Shown here piece by piece: positions 9,524 to 17,934 of a DNA stretch of 50,539 bases. The position numbers and the translations under genes are program-made. The notes beneath the pieces were generated by a model. The model searched no databases. It saw only the letters and a program-made list of their open reading frames with translations, and was not told where the DNA came from. Source of the DNA: an uncultured Ruminococcus sp. (GTDB lineage Bacteria > Bacillota > Clostridia > Oscillospirales > Ruminococcaceae); NCBI GenBank assembly GCA_947627445.1, contig CANQWA010000020.1:1-50539 (forward strand). Direction: 5' to 3'. Position 1 is the first letter of the stretch. Every line of letters starts with the position of its first letter.

Positions 9524-10904
9524 GGAATTTTCCTTTCCCTTCGTCCCTCTCCATCCGAATCGCTTTCAGCACAATGGCACATTCCAGACGCTTTTTTTCA
9601 ATCTCACAGGAGAGTTTGTGCGCCTTATGCACATCGCCCATATATTGGTAATTGTTGGCATTACAGCCGCCGCTGCAATAGAATTTCGCCCAGCAATCCC
9701 GACAATTCGGCTTGCTGTAAATATGCGTCCTGGCAAATTCCGATTTCATGTCCAGGTCAAAGCTCTCATCATCCAGATTTCCCATTTTATAATCGGCTTC
9801 TCCCACAAACTGATGACAGGGGTAAATGTCACCATCCGGTGTAACCGCCACATATTCATTGCCGCAGCCGCAGCCTCGCAGCCGCTTAATGGCGCAGGGC
9901 CCTTGATCCAGATCCAGCATAAAGTGGAAAAAGTTGAACTTCTTTCCAGTTGCCTCATAGTCCAGAATCTTCTGCATCAACCGTTCATACTCTTCAAAAA
10001 TACGGGGCAGATCTGACTCGGTGATGGCATATGGCTCGTCCGGATCTGCCATGACCGGTTCTACTGAGATCTGATCAAATCCAGCATCCAGCAGGGCAAA
10101 GACATCGTCAGCAAAATCCAGATTGTACTTGGTGTATGTTCCACGGACATAGTATTCTTTATCCCCACGCTGCTGCACCAGCTTCTGATACAGAGGAACA
10201 ATCTTATCAAATGAACCCTTGCCATCTGCACGGGGACGCATGTTGTCGTTGATCGCCTTCCGACCGTCAATAGAAAGCACCACATTGTACATTTCCCGGT
10301 TGATAAAGTCGATCTTATCCTCTGTCAGAAGCATCCCATTTGTGGTAATGGTGAACCGGAATTTCTTGTGATAGACCGGCTCCTGAGAACGGGCATATGC
10401 CACGATCTGCTTCACCACATCGAAATTCATCAGTGGTTCGCCGCCAAAAAAGTCCAGCTCCAAATTGACACGGTCACCAGAGTTTTTCAGCAAAAAGTCA
10501 ATGGCTTTCTTTCCGGTTTCATCAGTCATCAGCTTTCGTCCTTCGCCAAAATCACCGGTAGATGCAAAGCAATACTTACAGCGCAGATTGCAGTCGTGAG
10601 CGACATGCAGACACATGGCTTTGACAGGAGAGGCAACCATAAATCTGGCATATTTCTCATAGTCGTCCTCTGAAAATAGAATCCCGGCTTCGTACGCCTC
10701 CAGCACCTCTGCATAGCAGGAATGGATTTCCTCCCGATCATAGAATCTGGATAACTTTTCCACCACCTGTTCCGGACAGACCGGCTCAAAGGGCGGCGCT
10801 ACATTGTCCAGCAGATCATATGTCAGTTCATCCACAATATGTACACCGCCACTGTTGACATCCAGCACCACATTATAGTCGCCCAATTTATACTTATGAA
10901 TCAT
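9516..10904 (-). CDS. scfB: SCIFF peptide maturase, radical SAM/SPASM thioether-forming enzyme
   Basis: The 462-residue enzyme has an N-terminal peptide-recognition-like region (about 1-85), the radical SAM cluster C105-C109-C112 in CNLRCKYC, FFGGEPLMNFD, and a cysteine-rich C-terminal SPASM domain (CGCGNEYV, GDIYPCHQF, CRDCWAKFYCSGGC) expected to hold auxiliary 4Fe-4S clusters. Characterised relatives install a Cys-to-Thr thioether bridge in the SCIFF peptide (a ranthipeptide). The scfA gene lies about 310 bp upstream. The start is supported by GAGGAAAAGAG before ATG 10904. The stop overlaps the GH25 start. Between scfA and scfB lie a terminator and a degenerate repeat, so expression probably relies on readthrough. 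The name follows from motifs plus the adjacent peptide gene. Confidence 0.93.
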   Translation of the reverse strand: MIHKYKLGDYNVVLDVNSGGVHIVDELTYDLLDNVAPPFEPVCPEQVVEKLSRFYDREEIHSCYAEVLEAYEAGILFSEDDYEKYARFMVASPVKAMCLHVAHDCNLRCKYCFASTGDFGEGRKLMTDETGKKAIDFLLKNSGDRVNLELDFFGGEPLMNFDVVKQIVAYARSQEPVYHKKFRFTITTNGMLLTEDKIDFINREMYNVVLSIDGRKAINDNMRPRADGKGSFDKIVPLYQKLVQQRGDKEYYVRGTYTKYNLDFADDVFALLDAGFDQISVEPVMADPDEPYAITESDLPRIFEEYERLMQKILDYEATGKKFNFFHFMLDLDQGPCAIKRLRGCGCGNEYVAVTPDGDIYPCHQFVGEADYKMGNLDDESFDLDMKSEFARTHIYSKPNCRDCWAKFYCSGGCNANNYQYMGDVHKAHKLSCEIEKKRLECAIVLKAIRMERDEGKGKFHA

Positions 10905-10954
10905 TCTCTTTTCCTCTTTCCAGATGAGATTTCAAACAACATAGGAGTCTGTTT

Positions 10955-11144
10955 CATATCGTTTTACGCACGTCTTTCCGGCAAATTTTCCCGATGGCTG
11001 CGTCAAAAATTCTTGCCAGGCACAAAATATGCCTGTGACTTTTTTTCTAATCTGCAACAAAATAAAATGCAGCCATCCGCGCATAAAATGAGGCAAAACA
11101 AACTCTAAGAACCGATTTCCGCCTATCCAGTGCGGGTTTGCCTA
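10955..11144. repeat. Degenerate palindromic repeat element (family B/C-like)
   Basis: The 307-nt scfB-scfA gap contains no gene. It holds the body motif of the repeat superfamily (minus strand: TTTGCCGGAAAGACGTGCG and CAAGAATTTTTGACGCAGCC) and a family-C end TGCGGGTTTGCCTA at 11131-11144. The left end is not clear. The transcript from scfA to scfB must pass through it. Confidence 0.5.
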
Positions 11145-11145
11145 T

Positions 11146-11172
11146 AAAAAAAGGGACAACATATATGTCCCC
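11146..11172 (-). terminator. Terminator between scfA and scfB
   Basis: On the minus strand GGGACA pairs with TGTCCC and is followed by seven T residues. It lies 40 bp after the scfA stop. It probably makes most transcripts end after the peptide gene, giving an excess of precursor peptide over maturase. Confidence 0.75.
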
Positions 11173-11211
11173 TTCCTTATCGCATTCCTGCTTTTTCAGA
11201 TGTTCCAGTTT

Positions 11212-11349
11212 TTAGTGCTCACACTTCTGGTTCGCAACTGTACAAGATGTCTTACATGCAGACTGGCAAGAAGCCTGACATTTGCCGCAGCCGCCTTTTT
11301 CAGCAGATGCCTTGAGGTTTGCTGCGTTGATTGTCTTAATGTGTTTCAT
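11212..11349 (-). CDS. scfA: SCIFF precursor peptide (six cysteines in forty-five residues)
   Basis: This is a 45-codon gene, easily overlooked because it is short. It starts MKHIKTINAANLKAS and has cysteines at 21, 24, 28, 32, 36 and 43 (GGCGKCQASCQSACKTSC, then TVANQKCEH), exactly the six-in-45 pattern of the family. Thr37 follows Cys32 by five residues, matching the Cys-Thr spacing reported for the C. thermocellum homologue. ATG 11349 has GGGGAGGG upstream, with a good promoter at 11381-11409 and a terminator after the gene. SCIFF is nearly universal in Clostridia; its function is not established. The next upstream gene is the TIGR04086-like protein, then yajC, a known neighbourhood for this peptide. 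Confidence 0.95.
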   Translation of the reverse strand: MKHIKTINAANLKASAEKGGCGKCQASCQSACKTSCTVANQKCEH

Positions 11350-11380
11350 CCGAAACCCTCCCCAAAAACAATTTCAATCT

Positions 11381-11409
11381 ATTATACCACAAAAATGTCC
11401 AATTTTCAA
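11381..11409 (-). promoter_or_regulatory. Predicted sigma-A promoter for scfA
   Basis: On the minus strand TTGAAA, a 17-nt spacer, and TATAAT with TGTGG immediately before it (extended -10). The start would be near 11374, giving a leader of about 25 nt. It gives the peptide gene its own strong transcription. Confidence 0.8.
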
Positions 11410-11476
11410 GTATCTCCGGCAATATGGGAAAAAAGTTTACATATGACGGAATGATGCGACATAGAAATACTGGTTT

Positions 11477-11884
11477 TCACCTGGGCGGACGCTTGTGCAT
11501 ATGATTCACACCGGAAACACCGCCCCAGCCGCCGCCTGCAAGCAAGCTCAGCAAACGCAGCCAACTTCCGCTCTCGTGCTGCCAGCATAGTCCCACAACA
11601 GTCAGCAGCAGATACAGCGTCAATCCGCAGATCAGACCGGTTTTCAGCCCCAACCGCCTGCGGTAAAATGCCGCAAACCATCCCATACCGTAGGCTGCGG
11701 CAAGCAGTGAAACGACCGCCATGATGCGTAATGCCCATTCTGTCGTCTCTGACAGCATCTGCAGCAGAGAGAACAATAGCAGACATCCAGATAAAATGCC
11801 AATTCCCACAGGAAGAGATGCCGGCACATACCACATGCCCCGCTCCCAGATGCTGCGCCTGGACATCCGCCGGTATGTCTCCAT
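11477..11884 (-). CDS. TIGR04086-like four-helix membrane protein
   Basis: The 135-residue protein has about four hydrophobic segments (roughly residues 22-44, 51-70, 79-98 and 107-124), a basic N terminus and the basic tail HKRPPR. Size, hydrophobicity and position between yajC and scfA match the Clostridial family TIGR04086, recalled as a SCIFF-neighbourhood protein; this could not be checked by search. The start ATG 11884 follows GGGAGGGG. No catalytic motif is visible and no function is known. The palindromic element A2 lies directly upstream, separating it from yajC. Confidence 0.7.
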   Translation of the reverse strand: METYRRMSRRSIWERGMWYVPASLPVGIGILSGCLLLFSLLQMLSETTEWALRIMAVVSLLAAAYGMGWFAAFYRRRLGLKTGLICGLTLYLLLTVVGLCWQHESGSWLRLLSLLAGGGWGGVSGVNHMHKRPPR

Positions 11885-11946
11885 ATGATCCCCTCCCTTG
11901 TGTTTTGCTGCTATCTTTTTTCAGAATATGCAGGGCAATGGAGAAT

Positions 11947-12110
11947 TAGAACTGGTTCTCATCGGATTTGACCATGGATTTTCGAGCAGCATTTTGACGA
12001 GGGCAAGGCGAAAAAGCGAAAGCAACCTTGCCGTATGGTGCGCTTTTTCCACGCAGCAATCGGCAAAATTTGCCGAAAAGACAGGTGCAATATCCGAGAG
12101 AAACAGTTCT
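11947..12110. repeat. MITE-like palindromic element, family A copy 2
   Basis: This 164-bp copy starts TAGAACTGGTTCTCATCGGAT and ends ATCCGAGAGAAACAGTTCT. It is close to copies 1 and 3 over its full length. It lies in the 303-nt gap between yajC and the TIGR04086-like gene, which otherwise contains only the yajC terminator. Confidence 0.85.
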
Positions 12111-12117
12111 GATTCCC

Positions 12118-12155
12118 ACAAAAACAGGCCGCTGTAATGGATGCAGCAGCCTGTT
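12118..12155 (-). terminator. Terminator after yajC
   Basis: On the minus strand AACAGGCTGCTG pairs with CAGCGGCCTGTT (one G-U), followed by TTTTTG. It ends the nfnAB-yajC transcript before repeat A2. Confidence 0.7.
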
Positions 12156-12187
12156 CCAATGGAACTCAAATCCAGGAGAACAAATTC

Positions 12188-12697
12188 CTAGTCTTTCAGA
12201 ATTTCCTCATCCGAATCCTTTTTCCTAGCACTTTTCTTGCTTTCCTTTTCTTTTACTTTTTCCTTGGCAGCAGCCAGTTTTGCTTCCTGCTCACGCTTCT
12301 TATTCTCAGACATGGTCACATTTTCCTGGATCGCCCAGGTTTTCAGCCGAATTTTATTGCGCTGACTGGTCGTCTCAATGACGACATTATCCTCATTTAC
12401 CTGAACCACCAGACCGATGATACCGCCGATGGTGACAATTTCATCGCCCACCTGCAGACTGCTCTGCATTGCCTTGGATTCCTTCTCCTTCTTCCGCTGC
12501 GGACGGATGAGAATAAAATACATGACAGCAAAGAGAGCGATCATAAAGATCAAATAGCCCCATGACCCGCCCATGCCGTTGGTTGCTGTACCGCTGGCAG
12601 CAGCATCCCCTTCCACAGCAAATGCTGTCACGGTACAGGTAAAAGAAGCTACTAATCCACACAAGATTCCCAGACTCCATTTTGTAAAACGCTTCAT
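12188..12697 (-). CDS. yajC: Preprotein translocase subunit YajC
   Basis: YajC is a small membrane partner of SecDF in the Sec system. The 169-residue product has a signal-like N terminus (MKRFTKWSLGILCGL, probable cleavage after AFA), a second hydrophobic helix (GYLIFMIALFAVMYFILI) followed by RPQRKKEKE, then the YajC core LQVGDEIVTIGGIIGLV. The C-terminal tail is rich in Lys and Glu and predicted helical. ATG 12697 is preferred because AAAGG lies 9 nt upstream; an in-frame ATG at 12727 has no clear ribosome site. Two membrane-type segments and the long tail are more than the simplest YajC has. secD and secF are not in the window. Confidence 0.9.
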   Translation of the reverse strand: MKRFTKWSLGILCGLVASFTCTVTAFAVEGDAAASGTATNGMGGSWGYLIFMIALFAVMYFILIRPQRKKEKESKAMQSSLQVGDEIVTIGGIIGLVVQVNEDNVVIETTSQRNKIRLKTWAIQENVTMSENKKREQEAKLAAAKEKVKEKESKKSARKKDSDEEILKD

Positions 12698-12741
12698 ATG
12701 CAAAAACCTTTCTGTTGAGTTGATCATCCGATTCGTGCCGG

Positions 12742-14145
12742 TTACTTTTCGCCCCGCAGCACTTCATCAATAGAAGCCGCAGCCGTTTTTCCGGCACCCA
12801 TTGCCAGAATGACTGTGGCCGCACCAGTCACTGCATCACCGCCGGCATAAACCTTTGCCTTTGTGGTTGCCATATCCTCGCTGACAACGAGGCATCCCCA
12901 CTTGTTCGTGTCCAGTCCGTCTGTGGTAGAGGAAATCAGCGGATTGGGAGATGTTCCGATGGCCATGATCACCGTGTCTACTTCCAGAACAAACTCACTG
13001 TTCGGGATCACCACTGGACGGCGTCTGCCGCTTTCATCCGGTTCACCCAGTTCCATGCGAACGCATTTCAAACCATTGACACGGCCGTTTTCATCGCCCA
13101 GAACCTCGACAGGATTGCACAGATTCTGAAATTCTACGCCCTCTTCCTTGGCGTGATGTACTTCCTCCAAACGAGCAGGCATTTCTGCCTCAGAACGACG
13201 ATAAACGATATACACATGCTCTGCACCCATACGCAATGCACTTCTGGCAGCATCCATTGCCACATTTCCGCCGCCGACTACAGCGACTGCCTTAGACTGG
13301 ATCACCGGTGTGGCATAGTTTTCATCATAGCCGTGCATCAGATTGATACGTGTCAGATACTCGTTGGCAGAGCATACGCCCACCAACGCTTCGCCCGGAA
13401 TGTTCATAAACCGGGGCAGACCTGCACCGGATCCAATAAAAACAGCGTCATAGCCGGATTCCATCAGCTCGTCTACCGAGAGAATCTTACCGATGACCAT
13501 ATTCGGTTGGATCTCCACGCCCATATCCTTGAGGGTTTGAATCTCCTGCTGTACGATCTCTTTGGGCAGACGAAACTCCGGAATGCCATACATCAGAACG
13601 CCGCCAGCTACCTGAAACGCCTCGAAAATCGTCACCTGATAGCCCATCCGTGCCAGATCGCCTGCACAGGTCAGACCAGCCGGCCCGCCGCCTACCACAG
13701 CTACCTTCAAGCCGTTGGAAGGCGCTTTCTCTGTCTTGCCGCCATAGCCATTTTCACGGGCATAATCTGCCACAAACCGCTCCAGACGACCGATACCTAC
13801 CGGTTCTCCCTTCTTGCCGCGGACACATTTGCCCTCGCACTGACTTTCCTGGGGGCAGACACGACCACAGATCGCCGGCAGACTATTGGTGTTACGGATC
13901 ACATCGTATGCACTCAGGAAATCTCCCTGCGCCACAGCAGAGATAAACGCCGGAATTTCAACGCCTACCGGGCAACCGCTGACACACGGCTTTGCCTTAC
14001 AATGCAGACAGCGAGTCGCCTCTTCCTTTGCCTGTTCTACTGTATAGCCTGTGGCAACCTCTTCAAAGCAGCGTGCACGGGTCTTGGGGTCACGCTCCGG
14101 CATCGGCACTTTTTCTGTTGCCATATTGAAACACCCTGCCATCAT
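12742..14145 (-). CDS. nfnB: NfnB/GltA-like NADPH-binding flavoprotein subunit
   Basis: The 467-residue protein has an N-terminal Fe-S region (CLHCKAKPCVSGCPVG, CGRVCPQESQCEGKC), an FAD-binding GGGPAGLTCAGDLA and an NADPH-binding VVGGGNVAMDAARSALRMG, as in the glutamate synthase small subunit and NfnB. It lies directly downstream of an NfnA-like gene, and the pair matches NADH-dependent ferredoxin:NADP+ oxidoreductase, which bifurcates electrons between ferredoxin, NADH and NADPH. The ATG at 14145 overlaps the nfnA stop (TAATG). Earlier in-frame starts to 14172 are less likely since AAAGGGG fits 14145. No glutamate synthase large subunit is adjacent, which favours Nfn over GltD. Automated pipelines often call such proteins gltA. 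Confidence 0.85.
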   Translation of the reverse strand: MMAGCFNMATEKVPMPERDPKTRARCFEEVATGYTVEQAKEEATRCLHCKAKPCVSGCPVGVEIPAFISAVAQGDFLSAYDVIRNTNSLPAICGRVCPQESQCEGKCVRGKKGEPVGIGRLERFVADYARENGYGGKTEKAPSNGLKVAVVGGGPAGLTCAGDLARMGYQVTIFEAFQVAGGVLMYGIPEFRLPKEIVQQEIQTLKDMGVEIQPNMVIGKILSVDELMESGYDAVFIGSGAGLPRFMNIPGEALVGVCSANEYLTRINLMHGYDENYATPVIQSKAVAVVGGGNVAMDAARSALRMGAEHVYIVYRRSEAEMPARLEEVHHAKEEGVEFQNLCNPVEVLGDENGRVNGLKCVRMELGEPDESGRRRPVVIPNSEFVLEVDTVIMAIGTSPNPLISSTTDGLDTNKWGCLVVSEDMATTKAKVYAGGDAVTGAATVILAMGAGKTAAASIDEVLRGEK

Positions 14146-14975
14146 TACCGTACCCCTTTCTTCAGATTGCAAACATGGGATTCCTGTTCCCGATATGTGC
14201 CGTTGCGGCGCATTAACTCATCGAAATCCACCTGATGTCCGTCAAAATCCGGTCCATCCACACAGGCATAGCGTATCTTTCCGCCAACTGTCACACGGCA
14301 ACCGCCGCACATGCCGGTACCATCTACCATAACCGGGTTCAGAGACACAATCGTCTGGATCTGATACGGTTCTGTTGTCTTACAGACAAATTTCATCATG
14401 GGAACCGGTCCGATTGCAATGACCACATCGTATTTCTTGCCTTGTTCCAGTTGCTCCTGAAGGGCATTTGTCACAAAGCCATGCATGCCGTAAGAACCAT
14501 CGTCGGTACAGAGAATCAGATTGTCGCTGCACGCCCGGAATTCCTCCTCCAAAATCACAATATCCTTATTGCGGAAGCCCACAATGGTATCCACTTGGAT
14601 TCCCAATTCATGGAGGTGCTTTGCCTGGGGATAGGCAATGGCACAGCCTACACCGCCGCCGATAACGCACACGGATTTGGTCCCTTCCGGCAGTTTTGTG
14701 GGAACGCCCAGAGGTCCTACCAGGTCTAAGATAGAATCCCCGGCTTTCAGTTGAGAGAACTGACGGGTAGTATTTCCCACGATCTGGAAGATCAGGGTGA
14801 TGGTACCGCCCTCCCGGTCATAATCCGCTACTGTCAGCGGCACACGCTCGCCGAATTCGTCCAGCCGGAAGATGATGAACTGTCCCGGCATCACTTTTTT
14901 GGCAATCAGCGGCGCATGGATTTTTACCATAACAACAGCTTCATTGAGCTGTTTTCTTTCTACGATCTGAAACAA
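14145..14975 (-). CDS. nfnA: NfnA-like ferredoxin:NADP+ oxidoreductase subunit (sulfide/dihydroorotate dehydrogenase-like)
   Basis: The 276-residue flavoprotein has a PyrK/ferredoxin-reductase fold: FAD site region GQFIIFRLDEFGERVPLTV, nucleotide site VCVIGGGVGCAIAYP, and a C-terminal 2Fe-2S motif with cysteines in MCGGCRVTVGGKIRYACVDG. A TTG start at 14975 is proposed because GAGGTG lies 6 nt upstream and the product then begins FQIVERKQLNEAV like family members. The in-frame GTG at 14984 coincides with that Shine-Dalgarno. It is followed by nfnB with 1-nt overlap. The complex is cytoplasmic and balances NADH, NADPH and ferredoxin pools in fermenters. A small hairpin at about 14998-15024 precedes it. 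Confidence 0.85.
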   Translation of the reverse strand: MFQIVERKQLNEAVVMVKIHAPLIAKKVMPGQFIIFRLDEFGERVPLTVADYDREGGTITLIFQIVGNTTRQFSQLKAGDSILDLVGPLGVPTKLPEGTKSVCVIGGGVGCAIAYPQAKHLHELGIQVDTIVGFRNKDIVILEEEFRACSDNLILCTDDGSYGMHGFVTNALQEQLEQGKKYDVVIAIGPVPMMKFVCKTTEPYQIQTIVSLNPVMVDGTGMCGGCRVTVGGKIRYACVDGPDFDGHQVDFDELMRRNGTYREQESHVCNLKKGVR

Positions 14976-15059
14976 TGATTTCACCTCATAAGAAACGAAG
15001 AAGCCGACATCAGCGCCGGCTTACTTCTTTGAAAATTTGAATTCAAGTGAAGCCTGTTT

Positions 15060-15225
15060 TAGAACTCGTCCACATAGAAGCTGTGTACGGATTTTCCAGC
15101 ATAATTTTGGCGGGGGCAAGAAAAAAGCAGTAGGCGGGCTTGTCGCCCGGCAAGGATTTTTAAAGCAGTACCCGACGAAATTTGCCGGAACGACGTGCGC
15201 AGATTTCTACGTGAACAGGTTCTTA
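15060..15225. repeat. MITE-like palindromic element, family B copy 2
   Basis: This 166-bp element is flanked by TA: TAGAACTCGTCC on the left and GAACAGGTTCTTA on the right. The interior includes GGCGGGCTTGTCGCCC and TTTGCCGGAACGACGTGCG. Its right-end TTA is the stop codon (TAA, minus strand) of the CD1247-like gene. Confidence 0.75.
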
Positions 15226-15660
15226 TTCCTCTTCGTCCGACAGTCCCTCATCGAGATCGCTCAGATCAAATTCCAGCATCTCGCCGCAGCAGGGACAGGA
15301 AATCTCGCCCTCTTCCAAAACAGACTCATCCAGTGCGATGACATTGTTACAGGTGGGACATACCGTTTCATAGAGCACATCGTCATCCTCATAATCTTCG
15401 TCATCCAAGTCAAAATCGTTCTCGTCCTCGTCTTCCTCTTCATAGAGAACGTCCTCAATATCACCCAGATCCTGATCTAACAGATCACAGATTTCTGTCA
15501 ACTCGTCCACCTGTGTTTGTAAGTCAGCCACATAGGCGGTCACCTCCTGCATCACATCCAGCAGTTGTCCAAGTACCTTGCCTTCCTTTGAGGAAGTCAG
15601 ATCAAGCTCCATTCCGTCAACCATACCACGCAGGTATGCCATTTTATCTGTCAGATTCAT
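15223..15660 (-). CDS. CD1247 N-terminal-domain-like acidic zinc-ribbon protein
   Basis: The 145-residue protein starts MNLTDKMAYLRGMVDGMEL, typical of the Clostridial CD1247 N-terminal domain. A helical region follows (to about residue 68), then a run of Asp/Glu (residues 69-95) and a C-terminal four-cysteine ribbon, CPTCNN and CPCCGE. The architecture suggests a small metal-binding adaptor, but no function is established. The final stop codon is supplied by repeat B2. It lies downstream of efp with a 54-nt gap and probably shares its transcript. Confidence 0.75.
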   Translation of the reverse strand: MNLTDKMAYLRGMVDGMELDLTSSKEGKVLGQLLDVMQEVTAYVADLQTQVDELTEICDLLDQDLGDIEDVLYEEEDEDENDFDLDDEDYEDDDVLYETVCPTCNNVIALDESVLEEGEISCPCCGEMLEFDLSDLDEGLSDEEE

Positions 15661-15714
15661 ACAGTTATACCTCCCTGAGCTGTTTTTGTGATCCTATATG
15701 ATAACGATCAGAGC

Positions 15715-16272
15715 TTACGCTCTTTCCATATACTCACCGGTTCTGGTATCAATACGGATCATATCGCCCTGATTGATGAACAACGGCACCTTGATTTCTG
15801 CACCTGTCTCCAATGTGGCGGGCTTGGTCGCATTGGTAGCAGTATCACCCTTGAAGCCCGGGTCTGTCTCGGTAACTTCCAGTTCTACAAAGTTGGGGGG
15901 CTCTACGCCGAATACATTCCCTTTGTAGGACAGAACCTTGACTTCCATATTCTCCTTCACAAACTGAAAAGCAGAACCCAGCTTGGACTTATCAATGGGC
16001 AGCTGCTCGTAGGATTCCATATCCATAAAATAATACAGATCATCCTCGTTGTATAGATACTGCATGTCCTTGCGCTCAATAAACGCAGTGGGATACTTGT
16101 CGGTGGGGTTGAAGGAACGCTCTACCACAGCACCTGTGATGACGTTCTTATACTTGGTGCGGACAAATGCAGCACCCTTACCCGGCTTTACATGTTGGAA
16201 TTCAATAACCTGTACAACCTGTCCGTCCATTTCAAATGTAATACCGTTTCTGAAATCGCCTGCTGAAATCAT
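15715..16272 (-). CDS. efp: Elongation factor P
   Basis: EF-P rescues ribosomes stalled at polyproline stretches. The 185-residue protein has the three-domain pattern: KOW-like N domain ([17 protein letters not shown]), Lys32 at the loop tip in [12 protein letters not shown], a middle OB domain, and the C-terminal OB domain with [21 protein letters not shown]. Lys32 is the residue modified in many bacteria; no EpmA/YmfI-type modifier is adjacent. A clear promoter lies at 16361-16389. The upstream neighbour pepP-aroQ is often linked to efp in Firmicutes. Confidence 0.97.
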   Translation of the reverse strand: MISAGDFRNGITFEMDGQVVQVIEFQHVKPGKGAAFVRTKYKNVITGAVVERSFNPTDKYPTAFIERKDMQYLYNEDDLYYFMDMESYEQLPIDKSKLGSAFQFVKENMEVKVLSYKGNVFGVEPPNFVELEVTETDPGFKGDTATNATKPATLETGAEIKVPLFINQGDMIRIDTRTGEYMERA

Positions 16273-16360
16273 AAATTGAAACCTCCGTTTTATGCTTATC
16301 CTTGCAATCTCCGAAAATCATATCGCATTGATTTCCGTTTCAAAACTATTGCACATTATT

Positions 16361-16389
16361 ATTATACAACATAATGCAACATTTTGCAA
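16361..16389 (-). promoter_or_regulatory. Predicted sigma-A promoter for efp
   Basis: Minus strand TTGCAA, 17-nt spacer, TATAAT. The start would be about 80 nt upstream of the efp ATG. Confidence 0.75.
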
Positions 16390-16415
16390 GCCCTTTTTGA
16401 GAAATATCAGAAATA

Positions 16416-17492
16416 TTACAAACAGATCAGTTCTTTCGGTGCGGAAGTGAGATTTTCGCAGCCATCTTTCCGGATCACCACAAAATCCTCAATGCGCACA
16501 CCGAATGAACCGGGAAGATAAATGCCCGGCTCTACCGTCACCACATTACCCTCTTCCAGAACGGCTTCTGACGAAGGTGCAGCATTGGGATACTCATGGA
16601 TCTCCAGTCCTACGCCGTGTCCCAGAGAATGTCCGAACTGATCACCATAACCGGCTTCTTCAATAATACGCCGTGCCGTTTTGTCCAGTTCCTTTCCAGA
16701 AATACCGGCTTTTGCCACGGAAAGCGCTGCTGTCTGGGCTTGCAGTACCGTTTCATACACCTGCCGCATCTGCTCTGAGGGCTGTCCCACACAGACTGTT
16801 CGTGTCATATCGCTGTGATACCCCTCTGCCACTGCACCATAATCCATAAGCACGAAATCTCCTTTCTGCACCAGACGGTTGGCAGAAGGTACACCATGGG
16901 GCATAGAAGTCGCCGTACCGGTCAGTGCAATCGTGGGAAAGGATTCGCATTCTGAACCGTTTTCCATCATGGTTTGGTTCAGCCGCAGCATGATCTCCCG
17001 TTCCGAGATGCCCGGTCGGATCACCTGTAGAATATCCGCAAAGGCGATCTCCGCAATCTTTTGGGCAGCACGGATCTTTTGCAATTCTGCTGCTGTTTTT
17101 TCCTTACGGCAGTCATAGAGCGCCCGGCTAAGCATATTGGAATAGTCCAGTTCTACATAGCCGCCAAGCCTTTCCTTCCATTGAGCAAACTCATTCAGGG
17201 TCATTTCCATGGCTTCCACTGCCAGAGTTTTTGCCCCATGCTTTTTCATCAGTTCCTGAATCTGATGCGTCAGATTCTTCTGCTCTATGACGGTACAATG
17301 TTTCACGCATTGCCGGGCTTTTTCAATATAGCGGAAATCTATGATCAGATAGGCAGCATTCCGGAAACACAGAACGGTTCCCGCAGAGGACAGCATCCCC
17401 GTGAGATACCGGCGGTTTACATCGGATCCGATCAGTGCGGCATCGGTTTCCGGGGTCAGCCGTGCCATCAGCTTTTCGATACGTGATTCCAT
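16416..17492 (-). CDS. pepP: Xaa-Pro aminopeptidase/M24 family peptidase
   Basis: The 358-residue enzyme has a creatinase-like N domain (about 1-130) and a pita-bread catalytic domain. The latter shows metal-ligand motifs [30 protein letters not shown] and [17 protein letters not shown]. It removes N-terminal residues preceding proline. ATG 17492 is chosen because GAGG sits 7 nt upstream, 8 nt after the aroQ stop; the open frame extends further but those residues overlap aroQ. The aroQ-pepP-efp order is common in Firmicutes, and proline-related peptidase plus EF-P is a recurrent pairing. The gene symbol is by family; exact substrate preference is unknown. Confidence 0.92.
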   Translation of the reverse strand: MESRIEKLMARLTPETDAALIGSDVNRRYLTGMLSSAGTVLCFRNAAYLIIDFRYIEKARQCVKHCTVIEQKNLTHQIQELMKKHGAKTLAVEAMEMTLNEFAQWKERLGGYVELDYSNMLSRALYDCRKEKTAAELQKIRAAQKIAEIAFADILQVIRPGISEREIMLRLNQTMMENGSECESFPTIALTGTATSMPHGVPSANRLVQKGDFVLMDYGAVAEGYHSDMTRTVCVGQPSEQMRQVYETVLQAQTAALSVAKAGISGKELDKTARRIIEEAGYGDQFGHSLGHGVGLEIHEYPNAAPSSEAVLEEGNVVTVEPGIYLPGSFGVRIEDFVVIRKDGCENLTSAPKELICL

Positions 17493-17500
17493 GACATGCC

Positions 17501-17932
17501 TCACATTTCCGAGATCGCCTGCAATGCCAGAAAATAACCGTTTATGCCAAATCCGGCGATCGTACCGGCACATACCGGGCTGATCACAGAATGCGAACGG
17601 AAGGCATCCCGTGCATAAATGTTGCTGATATGTACCTCGACACAGGGAATCCGAATATCGTGAATGGCATCATGAATGGCATAGCTGTAATGCGTATACG
17701 CACCGGCATTGATAATCACGCCGTCAAAGATCTGGCGTGCCGCATGGAGCTTATCAATGATCGCACCCTCATGGTTGGACTGAAAGATCTCACATTCCAA
17801 TCCCAATCCCTCTGCATGATCCAAGATCTGCCGGTTCAGTTCAGCGAAGGTGGTACTGCCGTATACACCCGGCTCACGCTCTCCCAGCAGATTGAGATTC
17901 GGTCCATGGATCACCAATACTTTTTTTATCAT
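17501..17932 (-). CDS. aroQ: Type II 3-dehydroquinate dehydratase
   Basis: This is the third step of the shikimate pathway. The 143-residue protein has the type II signature: MIKKVLVIHGPNLNLLGERE with the catalytic Tyr in GVYG, SNHEGAIIDKLH, INAGAYTHYSYAIHDA, VEVHISNIYARDAFR and SVISPVCAGTIAGFG. ATG 17932 lies two bases after the yqeG stop (TAGATATG). The N-terminal extension of the open frame has no family similarity. It is coupled with yqeG upstream and pepP downstream. Confidence 0.97.
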   Translation of the reverse strand: MIKKVLVIHGPNLNLLGEREPGVYGSTTFAELNRQILDHAEGLGLECEIFQSNHEGAIIDKLHAARQIFDGVIINAGAYTHYSYAIHDAIHDIRIPCVEVHISNIYARDAFRSHSVISPVCAGTIAGFGINGYFLALQAISEM

Positions 17933-17934
17933 AT

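Noticed and set aside
13153-14235. A 360-codon plus-strand frame opposite nfnB
   Set aside because: It is antisense to a clear, full-length gene and has no family similarity.
14998-15024. GC-rich hairpin upstream of nfnA as a terminator
   Set aside because: The stem has no proper T tract on either strand; it was left as an unassigned leader hairpin.
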